A stretch of 19,010 nucleotides of DNA, taken from the NCBI GenBank assembly GCA_028702545.1, contig JAQVOQ010000012.1, positions 1-19,010 of the forward strand, given 5' to 3'. This document shows, piece after piece, positions 1 through 7,187 of this stretch (position 1 is the stretch's first letter; every line of letters begins with the position of its first letter). Under the pieces are notes generated by a model, which saw only the letters and a list, made by a program, of their open reading frames with translations, had not been told where the DNA came from and searched no databases. Source of the DNA: Clostridia bacterium. GTDB taxonomy: Bacteria; Bacillota; Clostridia; Christensenellales; UBA1242. The position numbers and the translations under genes were made by a program.

Positions 1-104
1 GTTCGGAGAATTATCAAATAATAAACTCATTAAATTCCCCATATAATGATGAGGAAGAGATAAAAAAATACCTAAAAAGTAAAAGGCAAAAAACTAGCTT
101 CTAG
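1..104 (+). CDS. C-terminal end of an unidentified upstream protein (partial)
   Basis: An open frame starting at base 3 runs 33 codons to a TAG at 102-104 and ends 12 bases before mraY. The tail is hydrophilic and charged, with an acidic DEEEIKKYLK stretch and a basic end (KSKRQKTSF). The other two forward frames close within the first 45 bases. In related dcw clusters the gene before mraY is usually murF, murE or a spoVD-type penicillin-binding protein, but the visible tail carries no diagnostic motif, so the product is left open. The tight spacing to mraY suggests one transcript. Confidence 0.55.
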   Translation, partial: SENYQIINSLNSPYNDEEEIKKYLKSKRQKTSF

Positions 105-116
105 AAGGAGACAAAA

Positions 117-1121
117 ATGGAGAAAATTTTTACCGCAATATTAATTTCGTTTGTTATAAGTGTAATACTTGCATCGCCTGTTTTAAAAATAATTAAAAAG
201 TTTAAAGCAAGGCAAACGATTTTGCATTATGTTGAAGGGCACAAGTCAAAAGCGGGCACTCCAACAATGGGCGGTATTATTTTTATTTTAGGTATAATAA
301 TAACTAGTTTAATTATGTTTGGCTATAATAGTTCGCTGGCAATAGTAGTTTTAGTAGTAACTCTTGGATATGCGATTTTAGGTTTTTTAGACGACTTTAT
401 TAAAATAAAATATAAGCAAAATGAAGGTTTAAAACCTTATCAAAAGATAATTGGACAAGTTAGCATCGCAACGATTGTTAGTTTTTTTGCGTTTAATTCG
501 CCTTATATTGGTAGCAGTTTGATTATTCCATTTTTAAATACTGAGTTAAACTTATTTTGGATATATGTTCCGTTTATTATATTTGTTTTTTTAGCCGTTA
601 CAAACAGTGTAAATTTAACTGATGGTCTTGATGGACTAGCAGGAGGCGTAAGTTTAATTTATTTTATTGGCTTTACTTTTATTTTTTATTTGTTTATTAA
701 CGAACAAATAAATTTAGGAATTGGACAAGCTTTAATAGGTGAATATAATAATTTATTAATAATTTGCGGGGCTGCTATTGGAAGCTTACTCGCTTATTTA
801 ATTTTTAATTCTTATCCTGCTAGTGTTTTTATGGGCGATACTGGAAGTATTGCACTAGGCGGATTAGTTGCTAGTATTGCAGTTGTAACAAAGCTAGCTT
901 TACTCGTGCCTATTTTAGGGTTTGCATTTGTTGCAAGTTCAATTTCTGTTACACTTCAAGTGATTTATTACAAAAAAACAAAAAAGCGTATTTTTAAAAT
1001 GGCACCCTTGCATCATCATTTTGAAAAAAGTGGAATGAATGAAACAAAAATTGTCGCCATATATATTATTATAACTGCCATAATTGCAGTAATCAGCATT
1101 TTGGCGGCAATAATTTTATAG
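117..1121 (+). CDS. mraY: Phospho-MurNAc-pentapeptide transferase MraY
   Basis: MraY is the integral membrane enzyme that moves phospho-MurNAc-pentapeptide from UDP onto undecaprenyl phosphate, giving lipid I on the cytoplasmic face. At 334 residues it is typical in length and is built of about ten hydrophobic segments. Family motifs are present in order: GHKSKAGTPTMGG (41-53), the DD pair in GFLDDF (92-93), NLTDGLDGLAGG (166-177), FMGDTGS (238-244) and the histidine motif APLHHHFE (296-303). These include the Mg-binding and catalytic aspartates known from the family. An AGAAGGAG ribosome binding site lies 6 bases before the ATG. It is followed after 11 bases by murD, matching the usual dcw order. 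No promoter is visible in the 116 bases upstream, so it is probably read with the preceding gene. Confidence 0.98.
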   Translation: MEKIFTAILISFVISVILASPVLKIIKKFKARQTILHYVEGHKSKAGTPTMGGIIFILGIIITSLIMFGYNSSLAIVVLVVTLGYAILGFLDDFIKIKYKQNEGLKPYQKIIGQVSIATIVSFFAFNSPYIGSSLIIPFLNTELNLFWIYVPFIIFVFLAVTNSVNLTDGLDGLAGGVSLIYFIGFTFIFYLFINEQINLGIGQALIGEYNNLLIICGAAIGSLLAYLIFNSYPASVFMGDTGSIALGGLVASIAVVTKLALLVPILGFAFVASSISVTLQVIYYKKTKKRIFKMAPLHHHFEKSGMNETKIVAIYIIITAIIAVISILAAIIL

Positions 1122-1132
1122 GGGACAAGCTT

Positions 1133-2497
1133 ATGAATTTTAAAAACAAAAATGTGCTAGTTTATGGACTAGGTAAAAGCGGTATTGCCACGGCAAATTT
1201 ATTACACCAAAAGCGAGCAAATGTTTTTTTGTACGACGATGATAAAACAATTTTTGACGCGATAAAAAACAGTAATTTGCTAGTTAAGCCCTATGATATT
1301 ATTTTTAACTTTGATGATAAAGTTTTTGATTTTTTGAATTTGATAGTAATTAGCCCATCAATTAGTATTTATAATGAGCATATAAAACTTGCTCAGTTAG
1401 CGGGTATTAAAGTAATTAGCGAGATAGAGTTAGCCTATCAAAACCAAAAATCACAAATTATTGCTGTTACTGGCACAAATGGCAAAACAACTACGATTAA
1501 ACTAATAGATAATATTTTTACAAGTACAAACAAAAGTTTTTTAACGGTTGGCAATATTGGCACGCCGTTTAGCGGTGAAGTTTTAGCAACCAAAAAGCCA
1601 GAAACTTATGTCGTGGAAGTTAGCAGTTTTCAACTAGAAGGGATTAAAAATTTTAAACCTAAAATCGCTTGTTTATTAAACATTACGCCCGACCACTTAG
1701 ATAGACATTATACGATGGAAATTTACATTAAAGAAAAAGCAAAGTTATTTGCAAATATGAAAAAAAATGATTACATATTATTAAATTATGATGATGAAAT
1801 AGTAAGGCGTCTAGCAAATGAAGTTAGGAGTAAAGTATACTTTTTTAGCACAAAAGAAGTGCTAAAAGAAGGTGTTTTTTTAAGAGGCGACAATATCGTT
1901 TTTGTTAAGGGCGATGTAGAAGAAATTATTATGAAAACTGCAAGTGTGCCAATGCTTGGCGAGCATAATTTGAGCAATGCACTATGTGCAATACTAGCAT
2001 CGCTTTTATATAAAATAAATAAACCTAGTATTATTGAGGGTATAAAGACCTTTAAAACCTCGCCTCATAGGCTTAGTTTTGTTGCAAAAAAGAATGGAGT
2101 AAGTTTTGTTAACGATAGCAAAGCGACTAATATAGACGCCTCAATAAAAGCGACTGAGGCTTTTAGCGAAAAAATTATTTTGATGCTAGGCGGTAGCGAT
2201 AAGAGCGACAATTTTGACTACTTGTTTAAGAGACTTCCAAAAAATGTTAAAGCCATTACGGTCAGTGGTACAAATGCACAAAAAATTTTAGATAGTGCAA
2301 AAAATTACAATTTTAAACGCATTTATAAAATGCAAAATTTTAAAGAAAGCTTTTTAAAAGCGACAGAACTTGCAAAGCCAAATTATATTGTGTTACTTGC
2401 TCCTGCGTCGGCTAGTTTTGATGAATTTATTGATTATGCCGATAGGGGCGAGACCTTTGAAAGATTTGTGGGTGAAGTTTATGATAAAACAGCTTAA
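1133..2497 (+). CDS. murD: UDP-N-acetylmuramoyl-L-alanine--D-glutamate ligase MurD
   Basis: This cytoplasmic ATP-dependent Mur ligase adds D-glutamate to UDP-MurNAc-L-alanine. The 454 residues show the three Mur ligase domains. There is an N-terminal Rossmann-like UDP-binding domain beginning with a glycine-rich YGLGKSG motif (11-17), a central ATPase domain with P-loop GTNGKTTT (114-121), and a C-terminal domain starting near SPHRLSFV (310-317) with NDSKATN (327-333). The NITPDHLDRH motif (183-192) and the downstream EKAKLF lysines, one of which is carbamylated in the family, are intact. Its 3' end overlaps the ftsW start by 17 bases, suggesting translational coupling. Assignment to MurD rather than MurC or MurE rests on size, motif context and position between mraY and ftsW. 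Confidence 0.97.
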   Translation: MNFKNKNVLVYGLGKSGIATANLLHQKRANVFLYDDDKTIFDAIKNSNLLVKPYDIIFNFDDKVFDFLNLIVISPSISIYNEHIKLAQLAGIKVISEIELAYQNQKSQIIAVTGTNGKTTTIKLIDNIFTSTNKSFLTVGNIGTPFSGEVLATKKPETYVVEVSSFQLEGIKNFKPKIACLLNITPDHLDRHYTMEIYIKEKAKLFANMKKNDYILLNYDDEIVRRLANEVRSKVYFFSTKEVLKEGVFLRGDNIVFVKGDVEEIIMKTASVPMLGEHNLSNALCAILASLLYKINKPSIIEGIKTFKTSPHRLSFVAKKNGVSFVNDSKATNIDASIKATEAFSEKIILMLGGSDKSDNFDYLFKRLPKNVKAITVSGTNAQKILDSAKNYNFKRIYKMQNFKESFLKATELAKPNYIVLLAPASASFDEFIDYADRGETFERFVGEVYDKTA

Positions 2498-3626
2498 GGC
2501 TAAAATTAGTTTGCTTAAAAAAAAAGAAACTTATAGCGGATTAAATTATAAAATTTTAATTGCTACTTTAATTTTAATTATATTTGGTATAATTATAGTT
2601 TTTAGTGCGAGTAGTTATATTGCCGACATCAATTATGGCGACAAGTTTTACTTTTTAAAAAAGCAAATTTTTGGTGCAATTTTAGGTGCTGGAGTACTTG
2701 TTTTTACATATTTAACTGATTATCACATTTATCAAAAATATAAAAATTACTTTTTAATAATTTCAATAGTTTTATTACTACTTGTTTTTATTCCAGGACT
2801 TGGAATGTCTAATAACGGAGCTAGCAGGTGGATTGCTCTTCCTGGCTTTACCATTCAACCGAGTGAGATTGCAAAATTTGGATTTGTTATTTTTGCGAGC
2901 AGTTATTTGGCTAAAAATTACGATATTATTAGAACGCTAAAAGGTATGCTACCCGTATTAGCTACAGGTGGAGTTATTTGCATTCTAATTTTACTTGAAC
3001 CTAATTTTTCTATTACTTTATGTGTTGGACTTGTTACTTTAATTATGCTTTTTGTAGGTGGTAGCAGTATTAAAAATTTTGCTCTCTTGGGCGCTGGCAT
3101 TGCCCCTATTGTGCCCTTACTAATTATTATGGAACCATATAGAATTAAAAGATTAGTTGCTTTTTTAGACCCATGGGCAACTCCACAAGCAGAAGGTTAT
3201 CAATTAATTCAATCATTTTTCTCACTCGGTGGTGGTGGACTTTTTGGCGTAGGTCTGTTTAATAGCAGGCAAAAGTATTTATTTTTACCTTTTGCCGAGA
3301 GTGATTTTATTTTTAGTATAATAGGAGAGGAGTTGGGCTTTATAGGTGCATTTTTACTGCTTATGGTTTTTGCAGTTTTAATTATCAATGGCATAAAAGT
3401 AGCTTATAATTCGCTTGATAGGTTTGGTTGTTATTTGGCTACAGGCATTATAGCGATTATTGCAACGCAAGTACTCATTAATGTTGCAGTTGTAACAGGT
3501 AGCATACCGCCAACTGGCGTGCCACTGCCGTTTATTAGTTCAGGCTCAACGGCGCTAGTCGTCTTTATGGCGTCTATTGGCGTACTGCTCAATATTCATA
3601 AACAGTCTTATCAGGCTAGCATATAA
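2481..3626 (+). CDS. ftsW: SEDS peptidoglycan polymerase, FtsW/SpoVE type
   Basis: SEDS proteins polymerise lipid II into glycan strands with a partner class B penicillin-binding protein; FtsW acts in division and SpoVE in the spore cortex. I chose the ATG at 2481 (381 residues). An in-frame start at 2370 would lie 128 bases inside murD and add 37 residues unlike the family. About ten membrane segments follow a short basic cytoplasmic N-terminus. Family motifs are FSASS (41-45), NNGASRWI (111-118) with IQPSEIAKF (125-133), AESDFIFSIIGEELGFIG (272-289) holding the catalytic-site aspartate D275, and TGSIPPTGVPLPFISSGS (339-356). The usual LxPDxG loop reads LEPNFS (172-177), with Asn in place of Asp. 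FtsW and SpoVE cannot be told apart by sequence here; position after murD fits either. murG does not follow. Confidence 0.93.
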   Translation: MIKQLKAKISLLKKKETYSGLNYKILIATLILIIFGIIIVFSASSYIADINYGDKFYFLKKQIFGAILGAGVLVFTYLTDYHIYQKYKNYFLIISIVLLLLVFIPGLGMSNNGASRWIALPGFTIQPSEIAKFGFVIFASSYLAKNYDIIRTLKGMLPVLATGGVICILILLEPNFSITLCVGLVTLIMLFVGGSSIKNFALLGAGIAPIVPLLIIMEPYRIKRLVAFLDPWATPQAEGYQLIQSFFSLGGGGLFGVGLFNSRQKYLFLPFAESDFIFSIIGEELGFIGAFLLLMVFAVLIINGIKVAYNSLDRFGCYLATGIIAIIATQVLINVAVVTGSIPPTGVPLPFISSGSTALVVFMASIGVLLNIHKQSYQASI

Positions 3627-3637
3627 GCAACAAACGC

Positions 3638-3697
3638 AATTTATTCATAAATTATTATGTGTTATAAACATAAGGAGTAATAATTTATGGATAAGTT
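3638..3697 (+). promoter_or_regulatory. Long hairpin enclosing the murA Shine-Dalgarno and start codon
   Basis: Bases 3638-3657 can pair with 3678-3697 over 20 consecutive positions: 18 Watson-Crick pairs plus two G-U pairs (3645-3690 and 3640-3695). The central 12 pairs (3646-3657 with 3678-3689) are a perfect inverted repeat that includes the murA ATG at 3687. The loop (3658-3677) carries the AAGGAG Shine-Dalgarno, and TGT/ACA within it can extend the helix. Codons 2-4 of murA form the outer 3' arm, followed directly by a run of six T (3696-3701). The pairing is seen in the sequence; a role in controlling murA translation, or as a weak attenuator, is inference. The stem is mostly A-U, so its stability would be modest and temperature-sensitive. 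Confidence 0.55.
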
Positions 3698-4937
3698 TTT
3701 TATTAATGGAGGCAAAAGATTAGAGGGTGCTTTAGAAATAAGCACTTCAAAAAATGCAACGTTGCCAATTTTAGCTGCAAGTATTATGAGTGAGGGTGAA
3801 ATTATTGTAAATAAAGTGCCGAATTTTAGTGATGTGGAGATTATGTTAAAAATTTTGTCTTCTATTGGCTGTTTAATTACAAAACAAAATAATGATGTTA
3901 TAATAAATAATGACAGTATAAATAGTTTTGAACTTCCTGCAGAGCTTACAAAAGAAGTTAGGGCATCAATATTTTTAATGGGCCCTTTGCTTGCTAAATT
4001 TAAAAGTGCAAAACTATCTTATCCAGGGGGTTGTAATATAGGTTTAAGACCTATTGACCTGCATTTAAATGGATTAAGAAAATTAGGCGCAAAAATAATT
4101 GAACAACATGGCTATATATATTGTGACGGCAAAAATATGCACGGCGCAGTAGTAAATTTAGATTTTCCAAGCGTAGGAGCAACAGAAAATCTTATTATGG
4201 CTGCGACTTTAATAGAAGGAACTACTCAAATAATTAACGCTGCAAGAGAGCCTGAAATTGTAGACCTTGCTAATTTTATAAATTCTATGGGCGGAAAAAT
4301 AGAAGGAGCAGGTAATTCGGTTATAACAATTGAAGGTGTTAAAAAATTAAAAGGAACTGAATATAAGCCGATTGGCGACCGAATAGTTGCAGGCACTTAT
4401 TTAATAGCAGTGGCTATGAATGGAGGCAAAGTACAACTAACTAACATAAACCCCGACTACTTAATTAGTTTAATTGATAAACTTAAAAATAGTGCTTGCA
4501 ACATAGACACTAAATTTGATAGAATAAAGATAGAAAGCATTGGAAAATTTAAGGCGCTTGGAAACATTGACACTCAGCCTTATCCGGGTTTTCCAACCGA
4601 CCTCCAAGCGCCAATTATGGCGATGCAAACAATTGGTGAGGGCACTACTGTAATAAGCGAGAATGTGTTTGAAAGCAGGTTTAAGCAAGTACCCGAATTA
4701 ATTAGAATGGGTGCAACTATTACGATTAAAGAAAAAAGTGCGATTATAGTTGGCGAAAAGCAATTATACGGCGCCGAAGTGACGGCATCCGACCTTAGAG
4801 CAGGTGCAAGTTTGGTGCTTGCAGGGCTAGTTGCAAAGGGCTACACGACTATTAATGATATCTATCATATTGATAGAGGGTATGAGAATTTAGAAGTCGC
4901 CTTGAGCAGTTTAGGAGCCGATATCAAACGAATTTAA
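3687..4937 (+). CDS. murA: UDP-N-acetylglucosamine 1-carboxyvinyltransferase MurA
   Basis: MurA catalyses the first committed step of peptidoglycan synthesis, transferring enolpyruvate from PEP to UDP-GlcNAc in the cytoplasm. The 416-residue protein aligns well with the family by its key residues: K22-N23 in TSKNATLP, R92, the catalytic cysteine C116 in YPGGCNIG followed by R121, D305 in FPTDLQAP, R331, R371 and R397 in DRGYENLE. Cysteine at the active site predicts fosfomycin sensitivity as in most MurA enzymes. The start is fixed by AAGGAG about 9 bases upstream and by the family-like opening. It stands where murG and murB are found in B. subtilis. The 60-base leader holds the hairpin described at 3638-3697. 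Many Firmicutes carry two MurA paralogues; which one this is cannot be told from the window. Confidence 0.97.
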   Translation: MDKFFINGGKRLEGALEISTSKNATLPILAASIMSEGEIIVNKVPNFSDVEIMLKILSSIGCLITKQNNDVIINNDSINSFELPAELTKEVRASIFLMGPLLAKFKSAKLSYPGGCNIGLRPIDLHLNGLRKLGAKIIEQHGYIYCDGKNMHGAVVNLDFPSVGATENLIMAATLIEGTTQIINAAREPEIVDLANFINSMGGKIEGAGNSVITIEGVKKLKGTEYKPIGDRIVAGTYLIAVAMNGGKVQLTNINPDYLISLIDKLKNSACNIDTKFDRIKIESIGKFKALGNIDTQPYPGFPTDLQAPIMAMQTIGEGTTVISENVFESRFKQVPELIRMGATITIKEKSAIIVGEKQLYGAEVTASDLRAGASLVLAGLVAKGYTTINDIYHIDRGYENLEVALSSLGADIKRI

Positions 4938-4956
4938 AAGGAGAATGTGTTAGGTA

Positions 4957-5742
4957 ATGAATAGACGACTTATTATACTACTAAGTTTATTTGCTTTTAT
5001 TGTGTTTATTATTGTATTATCTAGCACAGTTTTTTCACTAAATAATGCACAAGTTGATTTTTTGAGCACTACTAATTATTTAGATGATAGTGAGCAAACT
5101 ATTTTAGACTCTGCCGATTTTAATTATGGAGAGAGTATATTTTTTATTGATAGGGAAGCGTACATAAACAAAATTGAAGTGGCTAATCCGTACATAAAAG
5201 TTGTTGGGCTTGAAATTATTTTTCCATCAAAACTTATTATTCACGCAGTTGAAAGAAATGAAATGTTTGTGTTTAAACTTAGCGATAATACCTATGCAAT
5301 TTGTGATGATGAGTTAAAAGTATTGGAGTTAAAACCAGTTTTTGTTAACACGAATCAAAATGGAATTTTAATAGATAATTCTAGTTTTATTTTGCCGGTA
5401 GCCGATGCGCTTTTAGGAACTATAATTGATATGCCAAAGGCTTATGTTAACCTTATTAAAGATTTTGCACATAATGCTATGGAATGGGATTACAACCTAG
5501 CAAATTTAAGGGGCAACATAAAAAGCATAACTTTAAACTATGAGGAAGCTAACCAATTATTAGTTGATATGAAACAAGGTATTCAGATTATTATTAAAGA
5601 GGCTAACCTAAATATAGCTGATAAGTTACAAATGGCATTTAGTGTATATGATAGCGACGTTGTTGATAGAACAATGGGCATTTTGTTAGTACTAGAACAA
5701 TTAAATGGCGAAATAGTTGCCGCTTATGACGATGGTGTATAA
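4957..5742 (+). CDS. divIB: Divisome protein DivIB/FtsQ with POTRA domain
   Basis: DivIB/FtsQ is a bitopic divisome protein that binds FtsL and DivIC and helps recruit septal wall synthesis. The 261-residue product begins with only four residues (MNRR) before a single membrane helix (about 5-27). A POTRA-like region follows (about 31-105), with GESIFFIDREAYINKIE and PYIKVVGLEIIFPSKLII, which match the family pattern of a phi-strand leading into FPxxLxIxVxER; here ER is at VERNEMF. The rest resembles the beta domain. The cytoplasmic N-terminus is much shorter than the roughly 30 residues usual in Firmicutes. AAAAGGAG lies 13 bases before the ATG, a long spacing; no nearer in-frame start works because the ATG at 4945 meets a stop at once. 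A terminator follows, so this is the last gene of the first unit. Confidence 0.85.
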   Translation: MNRRLIILLSLFAFIVFIIVLSSTVFSLNNAQVDFLSTTNYLDDSEQTILDSADFNYGESIFFIDREAYINKIEVANPYIKVVGLEIIFPSKLIIHAVERNEMFVFKLSDNTYAICDDELKVLELKPVFVNTNQNGILIDNSSFILPVADALLGTIIDMPKAYVNLIKDFAHNAMEWDYNLANLRGNIKSITLNYEEANQLLVDMKQGIQIIIKEANLNIADKLQMAFSVYDSDVVDRTMGILLVLEQLNGEIVAAYDDGV

Positions 5743-5802
5743 ATATGAATAAAAATTAAAAATAATGAATATTTAAGCAATAAATGATGTTTTTACTACT
5801 TG

Positions 5803-5845
5803 AAAAAAGGTAAAAAACCAAATTTTACCTCTTTTAATTTTTCTT
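5803..5845 (+). terminator. Rho-independent terminator after divIB
   Basis: AGGTAAAA (5808-5815) pairs with TTTTACCT (5823-5830) over a 7-base loop; after one A/C mismatch four more A-T pairs extend the stem. A T-rich tract (5832-5845) follows. It closes the mraY-to-divIB unit and insulates the ftsA promoter 19 bases downstream. Confidence 0.75.
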
Positions 5846-5863
5846 ATTACTTGTGCTAAAACA

Positions 5864-5892
5864 TTGACATTAAGGGCAAAAATGGATATAAT
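5864..5892 (+). promoter_or_regulatory. Perfect-consensus sigma-A promoter for ftsA-ftsZ
   Basis: TTGACA (5864-5869) and TATAAT (5887-5892) are separated by exactly 17 bases, a full match to the housekeeping consensus. Transcription would begin near 5899, leaving a leader of about 59 bases before ftsA. The upstream terminator supports this as the start of a separate unit. Confidence 0.92.
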
Positions 5893-5904
5893 TAATTAAC
5901 ATAA

Positions 5905-5918
5905 TGTATAAATATACA
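5905..5918. promoter_or_regulatory. Perfect dyad just downstream of the ftsAZ transcription start
   Basis: TGTATA and TATACA flank two A bases, a perfect 14-base dyad lying at about +7 to +20 from the predicted start. Such a place would suit a repressor operator, but no repressor is identifiable and AT-rich dyads can be chance. Confidence 0.3.
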
Positions 5919-5957
5919 ATTTTTTACAAATCCACTTATAATATTTGGAGAAATTAA

Positions 5958-7169
5958 ATGGCGAAAACAGAGGTAGCAGTTTTAGATTTTGGATCATCTA
6001 AAATTAGTGTTCTAATAGCAGAAAGAGGTATTAATAATACTTTTAATATTAATGGCAAGGGCGAGAGTGATTATTCTGGCTTTGCATCGGCAGAGTTTTT
6101 TGACACTAAAGATTTAAAAACTGCAATAAGTGTGGCAATAAATAATGCTATTACTCATTCTGGAAAAAAAATAAGAAAACTTTATATAGGCGTTCCCGCT
6201 GAATTTTGCTATTCCGAAGTAAAAGAATCAAGTTTAGCTTATTCAAGCAAAAAACGCATTAATGATAACGATATTTACAACTTATTTGATATGGTAGATG
6301 ATTATAACTCGACTGTTTCAACTCATACAGTAATTAACCGCTCACCAATTTATTTTACACTAGATGATGGCAGAAAAGTTGTTGACCCTAATGGAATGGT
6401 TACAACAAAATTATCAAGTCAAATAAGTTTTATTTTGGCTAAAAAAAGTTTTATAGAACTAATTGATAGTATATTAGCTGAAATATCAATTATGAATTGT
6501 CAATACACTTCAAGCGTGTTAGCTGAGAGTTTATATCTACTTGAGCCAGAAGTTAGAGACCGCTTTGCAATTATTATTGATTCTGGTTACATAACTACTA
6601 GCGTTGCGCTAGTAAGAGGCGATGGAATTTTAAGTTTAAATGCTTTCTCAGTTGGAGGCGGGCATATAACGGGCGATCTTAGCCAATGCTTAAATTTAAA
6701 ATTTAACGAAGCCGAAAAACTAAAACGAAAAGTTGTGTTAAGTTTGGATGCTAGCGAGGATGATTTTTATGAAACGATAGTAGGTGGCACAATTACTCCA
6801 GTTCCATCAAAAATGGTTAACGAAATTGTTGAGAGTAGACTCGATATGATTGCTATGACAATAAACAAAATATTGCATTCAATCAATATCAATTATCCCG
6901 ACTATATTCCAATTTATTTAACCGGTGGTGGACTTAGTTATTTAAAGGGTGCAAAAGATTATTTAAGCAAGATAATGGGAAAAAACTTAGAAGTTATTGC
7001 TCCACCGGTTCCACAATTAAACAGTCCACATTATTCTTCGGTTTTAGGTCTTTTAGACATTGCTTTAACCGATGAGAAAAGTATTAATAAAAACTTTTTA
7101 CAAAAAGGCTTTGAAAAAATTTTAGAAAAAATTAAAGCATTAAAAAATAAACAAACGAGTTCTAATTAG
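5958..7169 (+). CDS. ftsA: Cell division protein FtsA (actin-like Z-ring membrane anchor)
   Basis: FtsA is an actin-fold ATPase that ties FtsZ filaments to the membrane and recruits later divisome proteins. The 403-residue product has phosphate-1 loop VLDFGSSKI (8-16), a 1C-type subdomain (about 75-175, including the DGRKVVDPNGM stretch), SVGGGHITGDLSQ (231-243) and the adenosine motif LTGGGLSYLKGAKDYL (321-336). The C-terminal segment NFLQKGFEKILEKIKALKNK (379-398) looks like the family's amphipathic membrane-targeting helix. The phosphate-2 loop is unusual: IDSGYITTSVALV (207-219) keeps D208 and G210 but lacks the DxGGGTTD-like glycines. The gene follows a consensus sigma-A promoter, uses TTTGGAG as ribosome binding site, and sits 18 bases before ftsZ. 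Its pairing with ftsZ makes FtsA much more likely than another actin-like protein such as PilM or EutJ. Confidence 0.9.
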   Translation: MAKTEVAVLDFGSSKISVLIAERGINNTFNINGKGESDYSGFASAEFFDTKDLKTAISVAINNAITHSGKKIRKLYIGVPAEFCYSEVKESSLAYSSKKRINDNDIYNLFDMVDDYNSTVSTHTVINRSPIYFTLDDGRKVVDPNGMVTTKLSSQISFILAKKSFIELIDSILAEISIMNCQYTSSVLAESLYLLEPEVRDRFAIIIDSGYITTSVALVRGDGILSLNAFSVGGGHITGDLSQCLNLKFNEAEKLKRKVVLSLDASEDDFYETIVGGTITPVPSKMVNEIVESRLDMIAMTINKILHSININYPDYIPIYLTGGGLSYLKGAKDYLSKIMGKNLEVIAPPVPQLNSPHYSSVLGLLDIALTDEKSINKNFLQKGFEKILEKIKALKNKQTSSN

Positions 7170-7187
7170 GTTATGGAGGATTAAACA

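Noticed and set aside
2370..2480. Longer N-terminus for the FtsW/SpoVE protein
   Set aside because: The extension lies wholly inside murD, is unlike the family, and the ATG at 2481 gives a normal start.
5743..5800. AT-rich inverted repeat after divIB
   Set aside because: Only about seven A/T pairs with a long loop; expected by chance in this base composition.
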